Origin: Mactra quadrangularis
Taxonomy: Eukaryota > Mollusca > Bivalvia > Venerida > Mactridae
DNA: 64,000 nucleotides
Direction: 5' to 3'
Assembly (NCBI GenBank): GCA_025267735.1
Contig: CM046303.1
Location: 67,719,034-67,783,033 of the forward strand
Under the pieces are notes generated by a model that was given only the letters and a program-made list of their open reading frames with translations, did not search any database and was not told where the DNA came from. Made by a program: the position numbers and the translations under genes. Of the stretch, positions 1-9,426 are shown in pieces (positions within the stretch are counted from its first letter, which is position 1; every line of letters starts with the position of its first letter).

Positions 1-291
1 GATTTTCTCGGCCTTACTTTTGATTTTACAAAAGACCTTATCCGAAATTATGGACACTTGAGCTGCTGTGTCCACAACGGCCTTGATTGGCACCCCGTCT
101 ACCAGGACTGTTAGGGTGAACTGGGAGGCTGACCTAACTATAACCGGTTTTTCCTGGTTACAATGTTCATCCAGGGCCCTAACTGTCCCCACCTCCTCTA
201 TCCCGAACTTATCATTACTTAACTTTCGGCATTGGTTAACATCGTTTACCCTCAGGGCCGGGGATTGACTGCCTTCACCGGCCCATGCTCT
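1..291 (-). CDS. Retropepsin-like protease, start of pol (partial)
   Basis: This frame lies -1 relative to gag and is open from the frameshift site to the window edge (97 codons). The motif V-V-D-T-A-A-Q-V-S-I-I-S, with the Asp codon at 70-72, matches the active-site loop of retroviral-type aspartic proteases. The usual D-[ST]-G is D-T-A here, a variant I know from Ty3/gypsy elements. About 70 codons link the frameshift site to the active site. It has no start codon of its own at the 5' side and is probably made only as a Gag-Pol fusion. The C-terminal half (flap and second hydrophobic Gly motif) is outside the window. Confidence 0.75.
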
Positions 292-1670
292 TTTAAAGCC
301 TTTGCGGCGCGCTCTGGACATTCCTTTTTGAAATGCCCCTCTTTTTTACAAAAGTTACACACCTTTGGCTTGACCAACACGTTAGTTCTGAGTTTCTTTC
401 CCCCAGACACCCCAGACGCGGATAACTGCTCAATACGAGCTTCGAGCTTCCGTATACTTTCCTTCAGATCCGCAGTATCTGAAGTGGGCTGCGTTGGAAC
501 CGTATACAGTACACTAGGTGCCCCCGCTTTATCCGCCCCTGCCCCTAACCTGGGCGTTTTCTTACCAAACAAAGCACCTTGGACTTGTTGGTATTTCCTT
601 ATGGTCAGCACTGCCTCCTGCATGCTGGTCAACTCGAGCATCAACACATGCTGGCCAGCTGGTTTATCAACTAGCCCCATGCAAACCGTGCTTACCGCTT
701 GACACGTCACGAATGTTTCATCAAGCCCCCGAATAACTTTACTCGCAAGCGACATAACTCGATCTGCAACATCTTCCAATTTTCTCGGATGGATTTTGTG
801 CCGCCTGGTTGAACTCGGCCTGTGCTGCCCCTGGCAATTGTCTTCAAATTTAACGACGAATATGGCAAACGACGATATCAGACCCCGATCATTCAGTATC
901 ACGAAATAATCCATGGCCTTCCCTGCCAAGCACCAACACAAACCGGCCATTTTCTCTGCCTCAGTCCAATCACAAGCGCGCGCATATCTGGTGAACTTAA
1001 AGTAGAATGCTTCCCAACTACCCTCCCCAGAATATAAAACTTGCTTCGGCATGCACTGAACTCTGGTATTGGCCCTACCCTTGACCAAACCTTCTTTTTC
1101 CCACATTATATCACCTGCAACCACAGATGACCTCCCTACCGAACCCAAGCACTCTATTTTTTGTAGCACTTCCGATTCACAAAGTGTAGAAGCCAACTTT
1201 GGTTTTATAAAATCCTGGGGTGTCGCCAGATCCGCCCTTGGATAAGCAAATACAGGCTTCCTATATCTTCCTTTCAATTCTGGCATGGTCCTCCCCCTTT
1301 CATTTAATCTACTAAACTGGGCTCTCAACCGCCCCCCAATCCCCTGGCCTGTCCACCACTGACCTTGCACAGGATCGGTACGAGGTCCCTCCAGACCCCC
1401 TTTCTGGGCTGCAGCCCAAATGGGCTGCTCAACCTCCTCATCCATAGTACGCTCCTTCCCAGACCAACACTTATTTTTAGTGAAGTATATGGCCGACAAC
1501 TCCTCTTGCGTGAACGTCCTACGACATATCTCCCCAAGGACTTCAGGGGTTATATTTCCCGAGTTTTCCGTAACCGACAGTAGCGCCTTTACACGCATAT
1601 TTCTTACGCCAGGAATTCTCTGCAACTCCTGGGGCCCACTGAAGTTAATCGCCACTCGCCTGGTCTCCAT
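252..1670 (-). CDS. gag: Gag polyprotein with one CCHC zinc knuckle
   Basis: An intact 472-residue ORF. Residues about 200-350 have the character of the Ty3/gypsy capsid domain: a WEAFYFKFTRYA-type helix, then a helix containing ADRVMSLASKV and a conserved CMGLVDKPAG stretch. Near the C terminus (about residues 443-456) is a zinc knuckle of spacing C-x2-C-x4-H-x4-C (C-N-F-C ... H ... C), followed by a basic tail. The N-terminal 190 residues are Arg/Lys-rich and not recognised. The first ATG of the frame is used; the leader lies upstream. Gag assembles the particle and packages RNA. The ORF ends inside the frameshift signal region, so Gag-Pol would be made by -1 slippage. Confidence 0.85.
   Translation of the reverse strand: METRRVAINFSGPQELQRIPGVRNMRVKALLSVTENSGNITPEVLGEICRRTFTQEELSAIYFTKNKCWSGKERTMDEEVEQPIWAAAQKGGLEGPRTDPVQGQWWTGQGIGGRLRAQFSRLNERGRTMPELKGRYRKPVFAYPRADLATPQDFIKPKLASTLCESEVLQKIECLGSVGRSSVVAGDIMWEKEGLVKGRANTRVQCMPKQVLYSGEGSWEAFYFKFTRYARACDWTEAEKMAGLCWCLAGKAMDYFVILNDRGLISSFAIFVVKFEDNCQGQHRPSSTRRHKIHPRKLEDVADRVMSLASKVIRGLDETFVTCQAVSTVCMGLVDKPAGQHVLMLELTSMQEAVLTIRKYQQVQGALFGKKTPRLGAGADKAGAPSVLYTVPTQPTSDTADLKESIRKLEARIEQLSASGVSGGKKLRTNVLVKPKVCNFCKKEGHFKKECPERAAKALKEHGPVKAVNPRP
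255..297 (-). promoter_or_regulatory. -1 ribosomal frameshift signal, gag to pol
   Basis: The gag frame reads GCT TTA AAA GAG, giving the slippery heptamer T-TTA-AAA (297-291), which fits X-XXY-YYZ exactly. After a 6-base spacer comes a perfect 7-bp all-GC stem, GGGCCGG (284-278) with CCGGCCC (261-255), around a 16-base loop. The gag stop TGA follows at 254-252. The -1 frame closes upstream at a TAA near 340 but is open across the signal and leads straight into protease. Seen directly: heptamer, spacer, stem and overlapping frames. Inferred: function. Confidence 0.75.
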
Positions 1671-1898
1671 CCTTGATCACACCGGGCACTTCCTTTTGCA
1701 ATTTACCAATTCACACAAACTCAGGTTAGCTACTCCTGAGTCCGGAGAACAGCAGAGCTTACAAAGGAACAATTCAACTCACCTTGATTTACTACAATTC
1801 CGACGAAGATGAACCACACCTGAATCTAAGATTCGGAAGAAAGCCCGCATGGAAATCGGCATGGACTGATTCTGCAAATTCGGCTAAATCTCCACAAT

Positions 1899-1915
1899 CC
1901 CATCCACTGCCACCA
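1899..1915 (-). promoter_or_regulatory. Possible tRNA primer-binding site
   Basis: On the minus strand this reads TGGTGGCAGTGGATGGG, so the plus strand ends in ...CACTGCCACCA, as the 3' end of a tRNA would. It lies just before the gag leader where a gypsy PBS is expected. I cannot name the tRNA. The adjacent LTR end appears to be ...TTTTACTATA rather than a clean CA, so the exact border is uncertain. Confidence 0.45.
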
Positions 1916-2225
1916 ATATAGTAAAATCAGGTGAATAATTAAATGGCTAACTTACGTTCTCCGATGTTACTCACAAGGATGATTCAAACTCTCATCAATA
2001 ATCACAGATTTCTCTGTAGAAATTCTTCGTGTTCTTGTTCGTTCGTGGACGTCCAAACCAAAACTGATCATGCGCAGATCTACTCTTCCGGTTCTGGCTA
2101 AAGCCCGGATTTACCTCAATCCGACCAGGATTTACCTCAATCGGGCTATCACAACAGACTGAACCATAACTGATATTAGCATATCCATAATATTGACAGG
2201 TCAACAGATGATTAGCCAAGACAGG
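1916..2225 (-). other. Probable 5' LTR region of the left gypsy-like element (edges unresolved)
   Basis: By position this is where the 5' LTR should be. It contains a 16-base direct repeat (GGATTTACCTCAATCC-like, about 2107-2140) and an open frame of 74 codons that I regard as chance. No second copy exists in the window, so the LTR cannot be delimited. Confidence 0.3.
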
Positions 2226-3485
2226 GAAAGGGTTAAATTGCTGGTTAAAGCGGCCTAGACAATAAAAGATAGCTCATTAAAATTCTCAAATTAAATACAT
2301 GTAGTTTAAAATGACCATGTAATTCGAGAAAGTAATTCCATTGATCGCAAGAAAGATTTTGTCAAACACAATAATTGTGTAATATTTGAATTGTAATAAT
2401 TGAATTAATGGCCGGTCAAATTTGAATCAAACAAAGAAATAGAGTACAATATCATGAATCAGTCATTTACTTAGTATTACTTAGAATTGTACATGCAAAT
2501 GGATTACGTACAACAATACAGAAAAATAAGTACACTTGTACTCACTTTATTGTTATGGGATCTTCTATGACTTCCTCTGTACTAGAAGGAATTTCTTCAA
2601 CACTAGACATTTGTTGTTCTCACTGGCTTAATTGATAGACTTGTATTATTTTCTACATGGAAAACAAATACAAAATACACATACATACACAATGAATAAT
2701 TGCACTGAAATTCATGTCTAGACTAACGCAGTTTTAATTTGTTTAAAAGATTGGTCATTATTTAAAACATCAGATACCACAAATCAACAGTACATGCCAC
2801 AAGTGAACAGCTCTTTCAAAGCCAATATAATGTATTGTAAACATTAATTAGAGATAAATGGTAATTTTAAAAACTGAATGTGGGTGACAAATTGTTCCTC
2901 ATAATAAAGGTTCATAATTTTACTTACCTCTCAGATTCTGCTTCAGAAATTTCAGAGATAGATAGTGTACTTTCAGTCACCTGCTATGCCATACATCTTG
3001 GTGTTGAAAATCTATGTTTCTTGGACTTTGAGTTGCTACAACAAAAATCAAATTAATTAAAAAGAGCAGTCCCCAAATAGCTCAATTGGCTTTTAGGAGT
3101 TCAAGAAAAGTTAAATTTGTTTTCAATGACCAATGTACAGTACATTAATTGCTACACAGTTTATCAGATCAATTACTGATGAAAATGTCACAATGGACTT
3201 AAATTTTAAAATAATACTAAGTATGCATGATCACAGTTTGTCCATCTTATCAATTAAATGGAATCTCATTCTGGACAAGCTTGGGCGAATCGTATTGAGG
3301 ACGAACGTACCTGTGCTCGCTCAGTTCTCGCTTCGAAAAATGAAAAATCAAATACTGAAGTTTTTATATAAAAACTTTCACTCATGTATATGTACACAAC
3401 ATAATTGAACATATTTGCAACAGTAGAACATGATATATTAAAGCCTATAATATTTACATTTTAAGCAATAATCCTGCGGCCTCAA
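2226..3485. other. AT-rich interval with weak exon-like pieces (minus strand)
   Basis: No long ORF. Three minus-strand stretches look exon-like. (1) About 3375-3270: preceded by an AG acceptor, 34 open codons then a stop. (2) About 3036-2934: between TTGTTGTAG and GTAAGT, rich in Ser/Glu codons but with a stop in every frame. (3) 2610-2546: ATG, 21 codons rich in Ser/Glu, then GTGAGT. The phases do not join cleanly. They may be remnants of a host gene or of a transposon; I claim no product. Confidence 0.2.
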
Positions 3486-3489
3486 ACCA

Positions 3490-3730
3490 TCAGGAAAAAA
3501 AACAAGAGCTGTCAGACGAGACAGCATGCAGGAAAAACAAACATTTTTTTAAAAGAAAACTGTAAGTTCAAAGGGAGATAATTCTGAAGAAAAATGCATT
3601 TGGAGTATGGACCATGTCACATTAGATGTGGTTGACAGAAAGGAACATATATTTAAAGTTTGAAGTTAATATCTTAAGAAATAACAAAGATAATGAAGAA
3701 AGTATTTAACTGCACAAAAATAGCAATTTA
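3490..3730 (+). repeat. Dispersed repeat beginning AAGAGCTGTC..GACAGCATGC
   Basis: Begins after an A-run with a short hairpin (GAGCTGTC/GACAGC). The following sequence, including the phrase TTCAAAGGGAGATAATTCTG, resembles an interspersed element I associate with mollusc genomes. No coding capacity. Family assignment is from memory of its character, not from a search. Confidence 0.4.
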
Positions 3731-4023
3731 TATTTAAACTTTAAACTTTTTCATTTGATTAAACGCCTATTCCTACATAACATATTCAATGGCGTTGTAC
3801 AAAAATATAGATTATAAAAAATTAATAAGTAAAAACCCTCCACCATAAAAAAATAATGTATATACAATAACACAAAACAAAATAAAATTTATCACACATA
3901 ATGTAATATAGTGTGCAAGTGTACATGTTTTATTATACCTACATCATTCAAAGTTCATGATCCTACTTAATTTTACATTTTTATCACTAATTTTACATTT
4001 TTTTTATTTCATAATTAAAGTTG

Positions 4024-4185
4024 GTGTCCTGAACAGTATTACATGATGCTACTGTTGACCAGACATGTCCTGAACAGTGTAACATAACGCCACTGTTAAC
4101 CAGACATTTCCCTAAAGGTGTCGAAACATCACCTTTAAATGGCCCTTAATACATCCCAAAAGGTGTCGAAACAACACCTTTAAAG
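4024..4185. repeat. Two pairs of short repeats, one forming twin hairpins
   Basis: A roughly 43-bp unit starting TGTCCTGAACAGT occurs twice (about 4025-4066 and 4067-4109). Then AAAGGTG-TCGAAACAT-CACCTTT (4114-4136) and AAAGGTG-TCGAAACAA-CACCTTT (4159-4181) form two near-identical 7-bp hairpins 45 bp apart. They lie just beyond the 3' end of the LINE below and may belong to its 3' tail or to an independent small element. Confidence 0.55.
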
Positions 4186-4342
4186 GGACAATTTTTTTAG
4201 GTTGTCATTGCAGTCTTGTGAAACAAGGTAGAAAATTACAGAGAGCGAGGCAATCCTTATTCTCACGTCATTATGCACTCACTCAATCACTTAGTATGTT
4301 TACCGTAATTGTAAGGTGAGGCATTTACTTACCATCTCAATT

Positions 4343-5621
4343 TTAGAATAGATCATAAAAATTAGAGAAATAGTGAGTTTTCAATCGTTTTTTGAAAACA
4401 TCCAAAGTAGGTGATAATTTGATATCATCTGGTAGCTTATTCCATAGCATGGGGCCAACAGTACTAAAGCTTCTGTCACTGAATGTTTTTTTCTTATTTG
4501 TTGGAACCAAAAAATTCAGGTCTTTGGATTTTGCAGATCTAAGACCAGATCTGCTTTGGAAAGGCTTTCTCAGAATTTCAGTCAGATATGCAGGTGCAGT
4601 TTCAGTAAAACAGTTGTACATGAAAGTACATATTTTAAAGTTGATTCTTGCTTTGACTGGTAACCAGTGCAGTGAATACAAAACATCTTTCAAACTGTCA
4701 GATTCTTTTAGCCTTAATACCAGTTTTGCGCACATGTTTTGAATTCGCTTTAATTTGCTAAGATCACATTTTGAAATTCCATACAAGATCAGATTGCAGT
4801 AATCGATGTGGGACATGACCAAAGATAAGACTAGTGTTTCCGTTGCATCTTTATCCAGATATTTTCTTATACTTTTGATACGTTAATAATTGTACATGGC
4901 AGTTCTACTTTTTGTTTTGATGTGATCTTTAAAGCTTAAGTTTTCATCAAGAAAGGCCCCTAAATAGCGAATGGTCTTCACAGATTTTATAGTTTCACCA
5001 GCAATATTAATTGACTGGGTTAAACATTTTTTCAACTGTGCTCTGCTTCCAAACATGATAAACTCAGTCTTTGAGTTGTTCATTTTCAATTTATTGTCAT
5101 TCGTCCATGAATTTATTGTTAGGACACAATCTTCAAGATCAGAAATGGCATTTGCTTCTTCATTCTGATTGTTAGGACAGAATCTTTTATTAGCAGTGTG
5201 GTCGTGAGCAAAACCATGCACTGATATATCAGATGGAATAACATCGAATAAGTTTCCTGCATAAGTAAGATATAACCACGGACCCAAACAACTACCTTGT
5301 GGAACACTGCAATCTAATGTACGTACAGATGATGAACTAGTATTGACGTTGACTCGACATGCACGTGGGCGAAAATATGAGTCAATCTAGCGAAGTGTAC
5401 TATTCTGTAGTCCATATTGTTTATTAAGTACTTCTAATAAAATGTCATGATCAACAGTGTCAAATGCAGCACTCAGATCAATAGCTATTAACGCAGTAAC
5501 TTCTAATTTCTCCATACCACACAGTAGGTCATTAACTAATCTAAGGAGGGCTGTCTCACATGAGTGAAAACGTCTATTTGCAGACTGATTTTTTGGAAGA
5601 AGATTATTCTTTTAAACATGA
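4343..5621 (-). pseudogene. LINE reverse transcriptase, C-terminal half (CR1/L2/Jockey type)
   Basis: Read right to left this encodes the second half of a non-LTR RT. Visible blocks: the D-L-S-A-A-F-D-T-V-D-H motif (about 5480), a V-P-Q-G-S-like block (about 5300), the catalytic box read as F-A-H-D-H-T (about 5197-5212) where F/Y-A-D-D-T is expected, an L-G-x-x-L-D-x-x-L-S-F block, and the typical C-terminal region with H-I-D-Y-C-N, L-H-W-L-P-V and W-N-K-L-P. At least two stops/frameshifts (near 4880 and 5388) and loss of one catalytic Asp make it inactive. At 5621 it is cut by the LTR element and resumes at 12856. Confidence 0.85.
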
Positions 5622-5625
5622 GTAT
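5622..5625. other. Target-site duplication, left copy (GTAT)
   Basis: GTAT directly before the LTR's TGTAAC; the matching GTAT follows the far LTR at 12852-12855. A 4-bp duplication fits Ty3/gypsy-type integration. Confidence 0.85.
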
Positions 5626-6355
5626 TGTAACATAACCCCTGTTAGCATGTGTTTATTTAAAAATTGTAACACAAGACGTTATAATTAAATTATTATAACA
5701 ACTCAGTATTCATGATCATATAGTGGTATTTAATTTCGTCAAGTTAAAACTTTCCAAAGTTTTACAATTTAAATTAAATTAAAATCATTATTTAATTTAA
5801 CAACTATCAAGCGTACTTAAGTGCTTCTTCAAGCACAACAACCCAACAACACCCAACACACGAATGGTGTTCTTTGGTTTTATGGACAATGTTGAATTGA
5901 TGCAACAAGTAGGCGTTTCCTAAATAGACTAATGAGATTAATTTTAACATCTCATTCTAACCAATCAGTATAACTTTGACAAAACATGCTTTTGGAGAGT
6001 TCGAACGAAACACCTGTCAAAGTGGTATTTTACCATGCCAATATTTAGTATATCTGTTAACACCAAATGTCAATATTTAAAAATATCGCTGCCACGTTTG
6101 CCAACACTTGTCAAAGCAACAACGACATTTAAATTATTATTTAACAAACATCTCACCAACATCTGTGAGATCAAGAGGTTATTGATTTGTTTCAGTGCCA
6201 AATGTAAATAATCATGTATGTACGTTTTAATTCAGTCAATTTTGAAACTTATACTTGTCTCAACATTCCAACATGTCCATGTTCAATGAATTTGAATATA
6301 ATTATTTAAATCGAAATTATAAATCAAAGTACATGTATGAGGCCACTATGTTACA
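5626..6355 (-). repeat. 3' LTR of the env-bearing element (copy A, 730 bp)
   Basis: Starts TGTAACATA and ends TATGTTACA, a perfect 9-bp terminal inverted repeat with TG..CA ends. About 99% identical to the copies at 12123-12851 and 15598-16327. The LTR is AT-rich and has several ATTTAAAT-like words; I could not single out a TATA box or poly(A) signal with confidence. Confidence 0.95.
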
Positions 6356-6369
6356 CACCTCCCCCATTT
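6356..6369 (-). promoter_or_regulatory. Polypurine tract
   Basis: On the minus strand AAATGGGGGAGGTG abuts the LTR's TGTAAC. Position and purine content fit the plus-strand DNA synthesis primer. Confidence 0.85.
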
Positions 6370-6498
6370 AAGAAAATTAAACATTTAATTTTAACTTTAG
6401 TCTTATTTAAATTTTATAAAATTTATTAACATAGTGTCCTCATAAAAAACAAAATCAAAACTAAAATGTAATATAATATCAAACATCTTAATACGTAC

Positions 6499-6750
6499 GA
6501 GGTAACAACCTCAAATGTCATTAAAATAAATTGTCATTTAGGTAACAACCCTTTTATATTGTTCTATGGGTAACAACCCTGATAATTTATCTCACAATTA
6601 AAATAAGTGTTTACTGTCTTTTGGGTAACAACCCTATTTATATCGTCCTACGGGTAACAACCCTTATTGTTAATATAAAGTTTAAACTGTTCTTTGGGTA
6701 ACAACCCTAACAACAAAAACATAAAACTTTAATATTATGGGTTATAACCC
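6499..6750 (-). repeat. Array of seven GGGT-N4-ACCC mini-hairpins
   Basis: The 12-mer GGGTAACAACCC or a close variant occurs at about 6501, 6541, 6568, 6623, 6652, 6696 and 6739, with 27-55 bp of unrelated AT-rich sequence between copies. The last is the perfect palindrome GGGTTATAACCC; the first is GAGGTAACAACCTC, where both arms changed in a compensating way. It lies between the small ORF and the polypurine tract, in the 3' untranslated part of the element. Function unknown; RNA structure, nuclear export or packaging are possibilities. Confidence 0.7.
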
Positions 6751-6843
6751 TATTGTCATTATAAAAAAAATAAAACATGAAACATGCACACTTTTTAATG
6801 GCATGCACCCACACAAAAACAATATCCAAATCAAACATGTACA

Positions 6844-7269
6844 CTAAAACTTATATGTTTTATTGAATGTCCCACTTCGGTATTCGGTGTTCTCTGTAGT
6901 ACTGTTGCATTGGTTTAACGTCATCATGGTTATCATCATTATGGTTATCATCATTATGGTTATCATTATTTTGCTTATTGTCAGTTTAAGGTAAAATTCG
7001 TCATTGTAATAATTTTGCTCTAAGGTAGCAACCAATTGATCATTCTCCGTCTCATAAACATAAATCGTTTCATCAATTCCATTTTCTTGTAAGGAAGTAA
7101 CCAATTTGTTGCCTTCATTTTTGTAAATATATATATCATTTTCTTCTAATATTTCGTCATCCGTATGGATGTCATTTTCTTCTTCACTCATTCCTAATTT
7201 TAGAAATGTTTCGAAACTCATTTCATTCTGCATCTGCAATTTAATATAATGTTTTATGATTATTTTCAC
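6844..7269 (-). CDS. Unknown small ORF downstream of env
   Basis: 141 codons, uninterrupted, beginning 65 bp after the env stop and in another frame. I do not recognise it. The N-terminal half is acidic (Glu/Asp-rich) and contains two imperfect copies of a roughly 22-residue unit, I-Y-x-Y-x-x-E-x-x-x-L-V-x-x-L (about residues 46-67 and 69-91). Residues about 95-118 are very hydrophobic (Ile/Met/Thr), encoded by a tandem run of ATAATGATGATAACC-like units, and could be a membrane segment or only a microsatellite expansion. The tail contains NxT/S sites. It may be an accessory gene of the element or a decayed 3' extension of env. Confidence 0.45.
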   Translation of the reverse strand: MKIIIKHYIKLQMQNEMSFETFLKLGMSEEENDIHTDDEILEENDIYIYKNEGNKLVTSLQENGIDETIYVYETENDQLVATLEQNYYNDEFYLKLTISKIMITIMMITIMMITMMTLNQCNSTTENTEYRSGTFNKTYKF

Positions 7270-7334
7270 CTTGAGATTATTTTAAGAATAGTCTCATAGG
7301 ACTTTTAAATATGTATCTTCATCTAGAGATCACT

Positions 7335-9417
7335 TTAAGAGTTATCTCGAGTCTTTCTTTGCATTTGTATTTCGTCTGTCATTATAACCTTTTGGACATC
7401 GTCTGTATACATACTTGTACTTGGAGTTGGAGTATTCTTGTCGTCAGTAATCCTATCATTGCAACATTTAGCCAACTTCCTAAGTTTTAATTTCATATTT
7501 TTATTCCTAATGCAATAAAAACTAATCATGCCCAAAATCAAAAGACAACAGACTGTAAGTGTTGAATAATTTAAAAATGACCAAGTTGACAATTCATCAA
7601 CCTTGATCTTTTTATTGTTCTTAACGTGTGAAATAAATGAAGACATCGGAATTTCCTTTAAATGACTCAAAGATTCAGGTAATGTCAATTTTGTCATGTT
7701 TGGGAAACTGTCTGTAAAGTTACGCCCTAACCTAATTTTGGATATTTCGTAAGTCGACATAAAAGTATCATATGTGTTACGTCCGTCATATGTCATTCTC
7801 GTTTCGTCGTGTGAAATTAATTGTAAGTAGTCATTTGATGCTTTACAACCTATCCCTAACGTAATAGCATCAATGGGCGGATTAATCACAGCGGAAGTAA
7901 CATTGTTTTCGCATACAATTGTAAGCTTCAAGGGGGTTTTAGTGCCAATAACCCATGTTTCAGAATGCAGATATTTCGCATACGGTAATTTTGTGTCTAG
8001 AATAACATTACTACTACAAAACGATGCAATGCTTTCGAAATGTGACAAGAACAACGAGACCGCACATGATTTACTCAAATTCACTGGGTATATAACCCTT
8101 TTTATATTACAGTATCTCAATCTTACATCATTACATTTTATAAATTCTTCCATTGAAATCAAAGAATATTTTGTTCTCATTTTATCGACGATGAACGCCT
8201 CACTATCAAGTTGATATTTAGCAACCATATTTAATTTCTTTCTATCTATTAAAGATACGTTTCTTAATGGTAATGGTAAATTTATTATCTTATATAATTC
8301 ATAACTTTCCCGAACATCAATCAAAGAAATTGGTAGTATTATTAATATATTATCTTTGTCAAGGTATGCTGTACATTTTAATGTATCATAAAAGTACCAA
8401 ATATCCGTTATTGGATCAGCTGGTAATTTAGCTGTATCAGGTAATTTATATTGAATATCAACCAGTAATTTTCTCAACTCATTGGGTGAAATAGTTAATG
8501 GAGTTAGATTATGTATTGACAACATACTAATTTCATTCTTTAAATTAGTTAAGTAAAATAATGCGTCTTGACTCGCTTGTTTTATTTCTTCTAAGATTAA
8601 TTTAAATTGTAAGAATGTACTCAAAAATTGTTCCAAATCAGTTATTTCTTTCATAAGTGTTTCTTTAATTTCACTTATTTTTGTATCAAGCTTTTGGACG
8701 GAAATTTGGATACTCGTGCCCGAGGGGGTGCGGGTTCGAATCCCGCCCGGGGTGGTTATACCCTTCCATGAAAATTTGACAATAATGTCGATTTTCCTCC
8801 ATTGATTAGATAATATGGAGAAGTTTCTGGCCTTGTGGAAGGGTAGGTGAGTACTGGTTATAGACAATGGTCCAGGAAAGCTAGGTTAGGTGCGCTGGAC
8901 GCCGTGAAATGACCTAAATTGTGTTGATACGGCGTTAACTCCAAAACTAAATAAATAAAATTTGGACGGAAATTATTAAATCCATAATAGCTCTTCTATT
9001 TTCGGAAATTTGTATTCTTGATAAGTTTAGTAAAGTTATACTTTCTTTTAAGTCATGTATAATATTATCTTGATTTTCTGCTAATTTTTCAACATTTTTA
9101 TTTATGTTCTCTAAATCAGTTTCGGAAACTGTTCCAAACAATAGTGATGATAATTTACCTATTATTGGTAGTAATGATAGTTTATCTCGTTTTGATTTAT
9201 TGTTTGTAACTGTGTATTCATCGAAACTCATTCTAATACTATTTAGTGTATCGTTTGTCATATGAACTTCTTTATTTAGGCTATCTAAAGTATAAACAAA
9301 CCCTATGTTATCATTTTTACGATAATGATCAAAAATAGTTTGCAATATATTGTCTGTACTACGTAAATCATCCTCAACTTTGTTCAAGAACAAATCATAT
9401 GGTTTTAAACTGTGCAT
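7335..9417 (-). pseudogene. env: Env, baculovirus F-like fusion glycoprotein, interrupted by a SINE
   Basis: Two in-register parts flank a SINE (8707-8960). The N-terminal part (9417-8975) has a basic K-S-K-R site at residues about 74-77, then a hydrophobic stretch with L-L-P-I-I-G-K and L-L-F-G-T, which resembles the furin-type site and fusion peptide of baculovirus F and errantivirus Env proteins, followed by a heptad-like helix. The C-terminal part (8692-7335) has several Cys, NxS/T sites, one hydrophobic segment near the end (T-V-C-C-L-L-I-L-G-M-I-S-F-like) and a 57-residue Lys-rich cytoplasmic tail. No signal peptide is visible: the 5' end of env seems lost in the pol deletion. A viral-type membrane fusion protein is the likely former role. 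Family assignment rests on motif layout, not a search. Confidence 0.7.
8707..8960 (+). mobile_element. tRNA-derived SINE (family A) inside env, with 14-bp target duplication
   Basis: Flanked by TTTGGACGGAAATT at 8693-8706 and 8961-8974. The head keeps the B box GGTTCGAATCCC but lacks the A box, so it is 5'-truncated. The body has TTCCATGAAAATTTGACAAT and GGTCCAGGAAAGCTAGGTTA blocks and the tail is AAATAAATAAAA. Other family members are at 26431, 30156 and 31733. The insertion breaks env and is younger than the retroelement. Confidence 0.92.
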
Positions 9418-9426
9418 AAAAGTAAT

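Larger units (their letters stand above)
1..1920 (-). mobile_element. Ty3/gypsy-like LTR retroelement, 5' portion
   Basis: A retroelement reading right to left, cut by the window start. In element order it shows a CCA-complementary primer-binding-like site (about 1899-1915), a leader, a long gag, a -1 frameshift signal and the beginning of protease. Reverse transcriptase and integrase would lie beyond the left edge. The 5' LTR should lie to the right of position 1915, but its outer edge cannot be fixed because the matching 3' LTR is outside the window. Gag and the visible part of protease are open with no stop, so this copy may be young. Confidence 0.85.

Noticed and set aside
232..702. 156-codon plus-strand ORF
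   Set aside because: Shadow of gag on the opposite strand, which has a zinc knuckle and capsid-like blocks.
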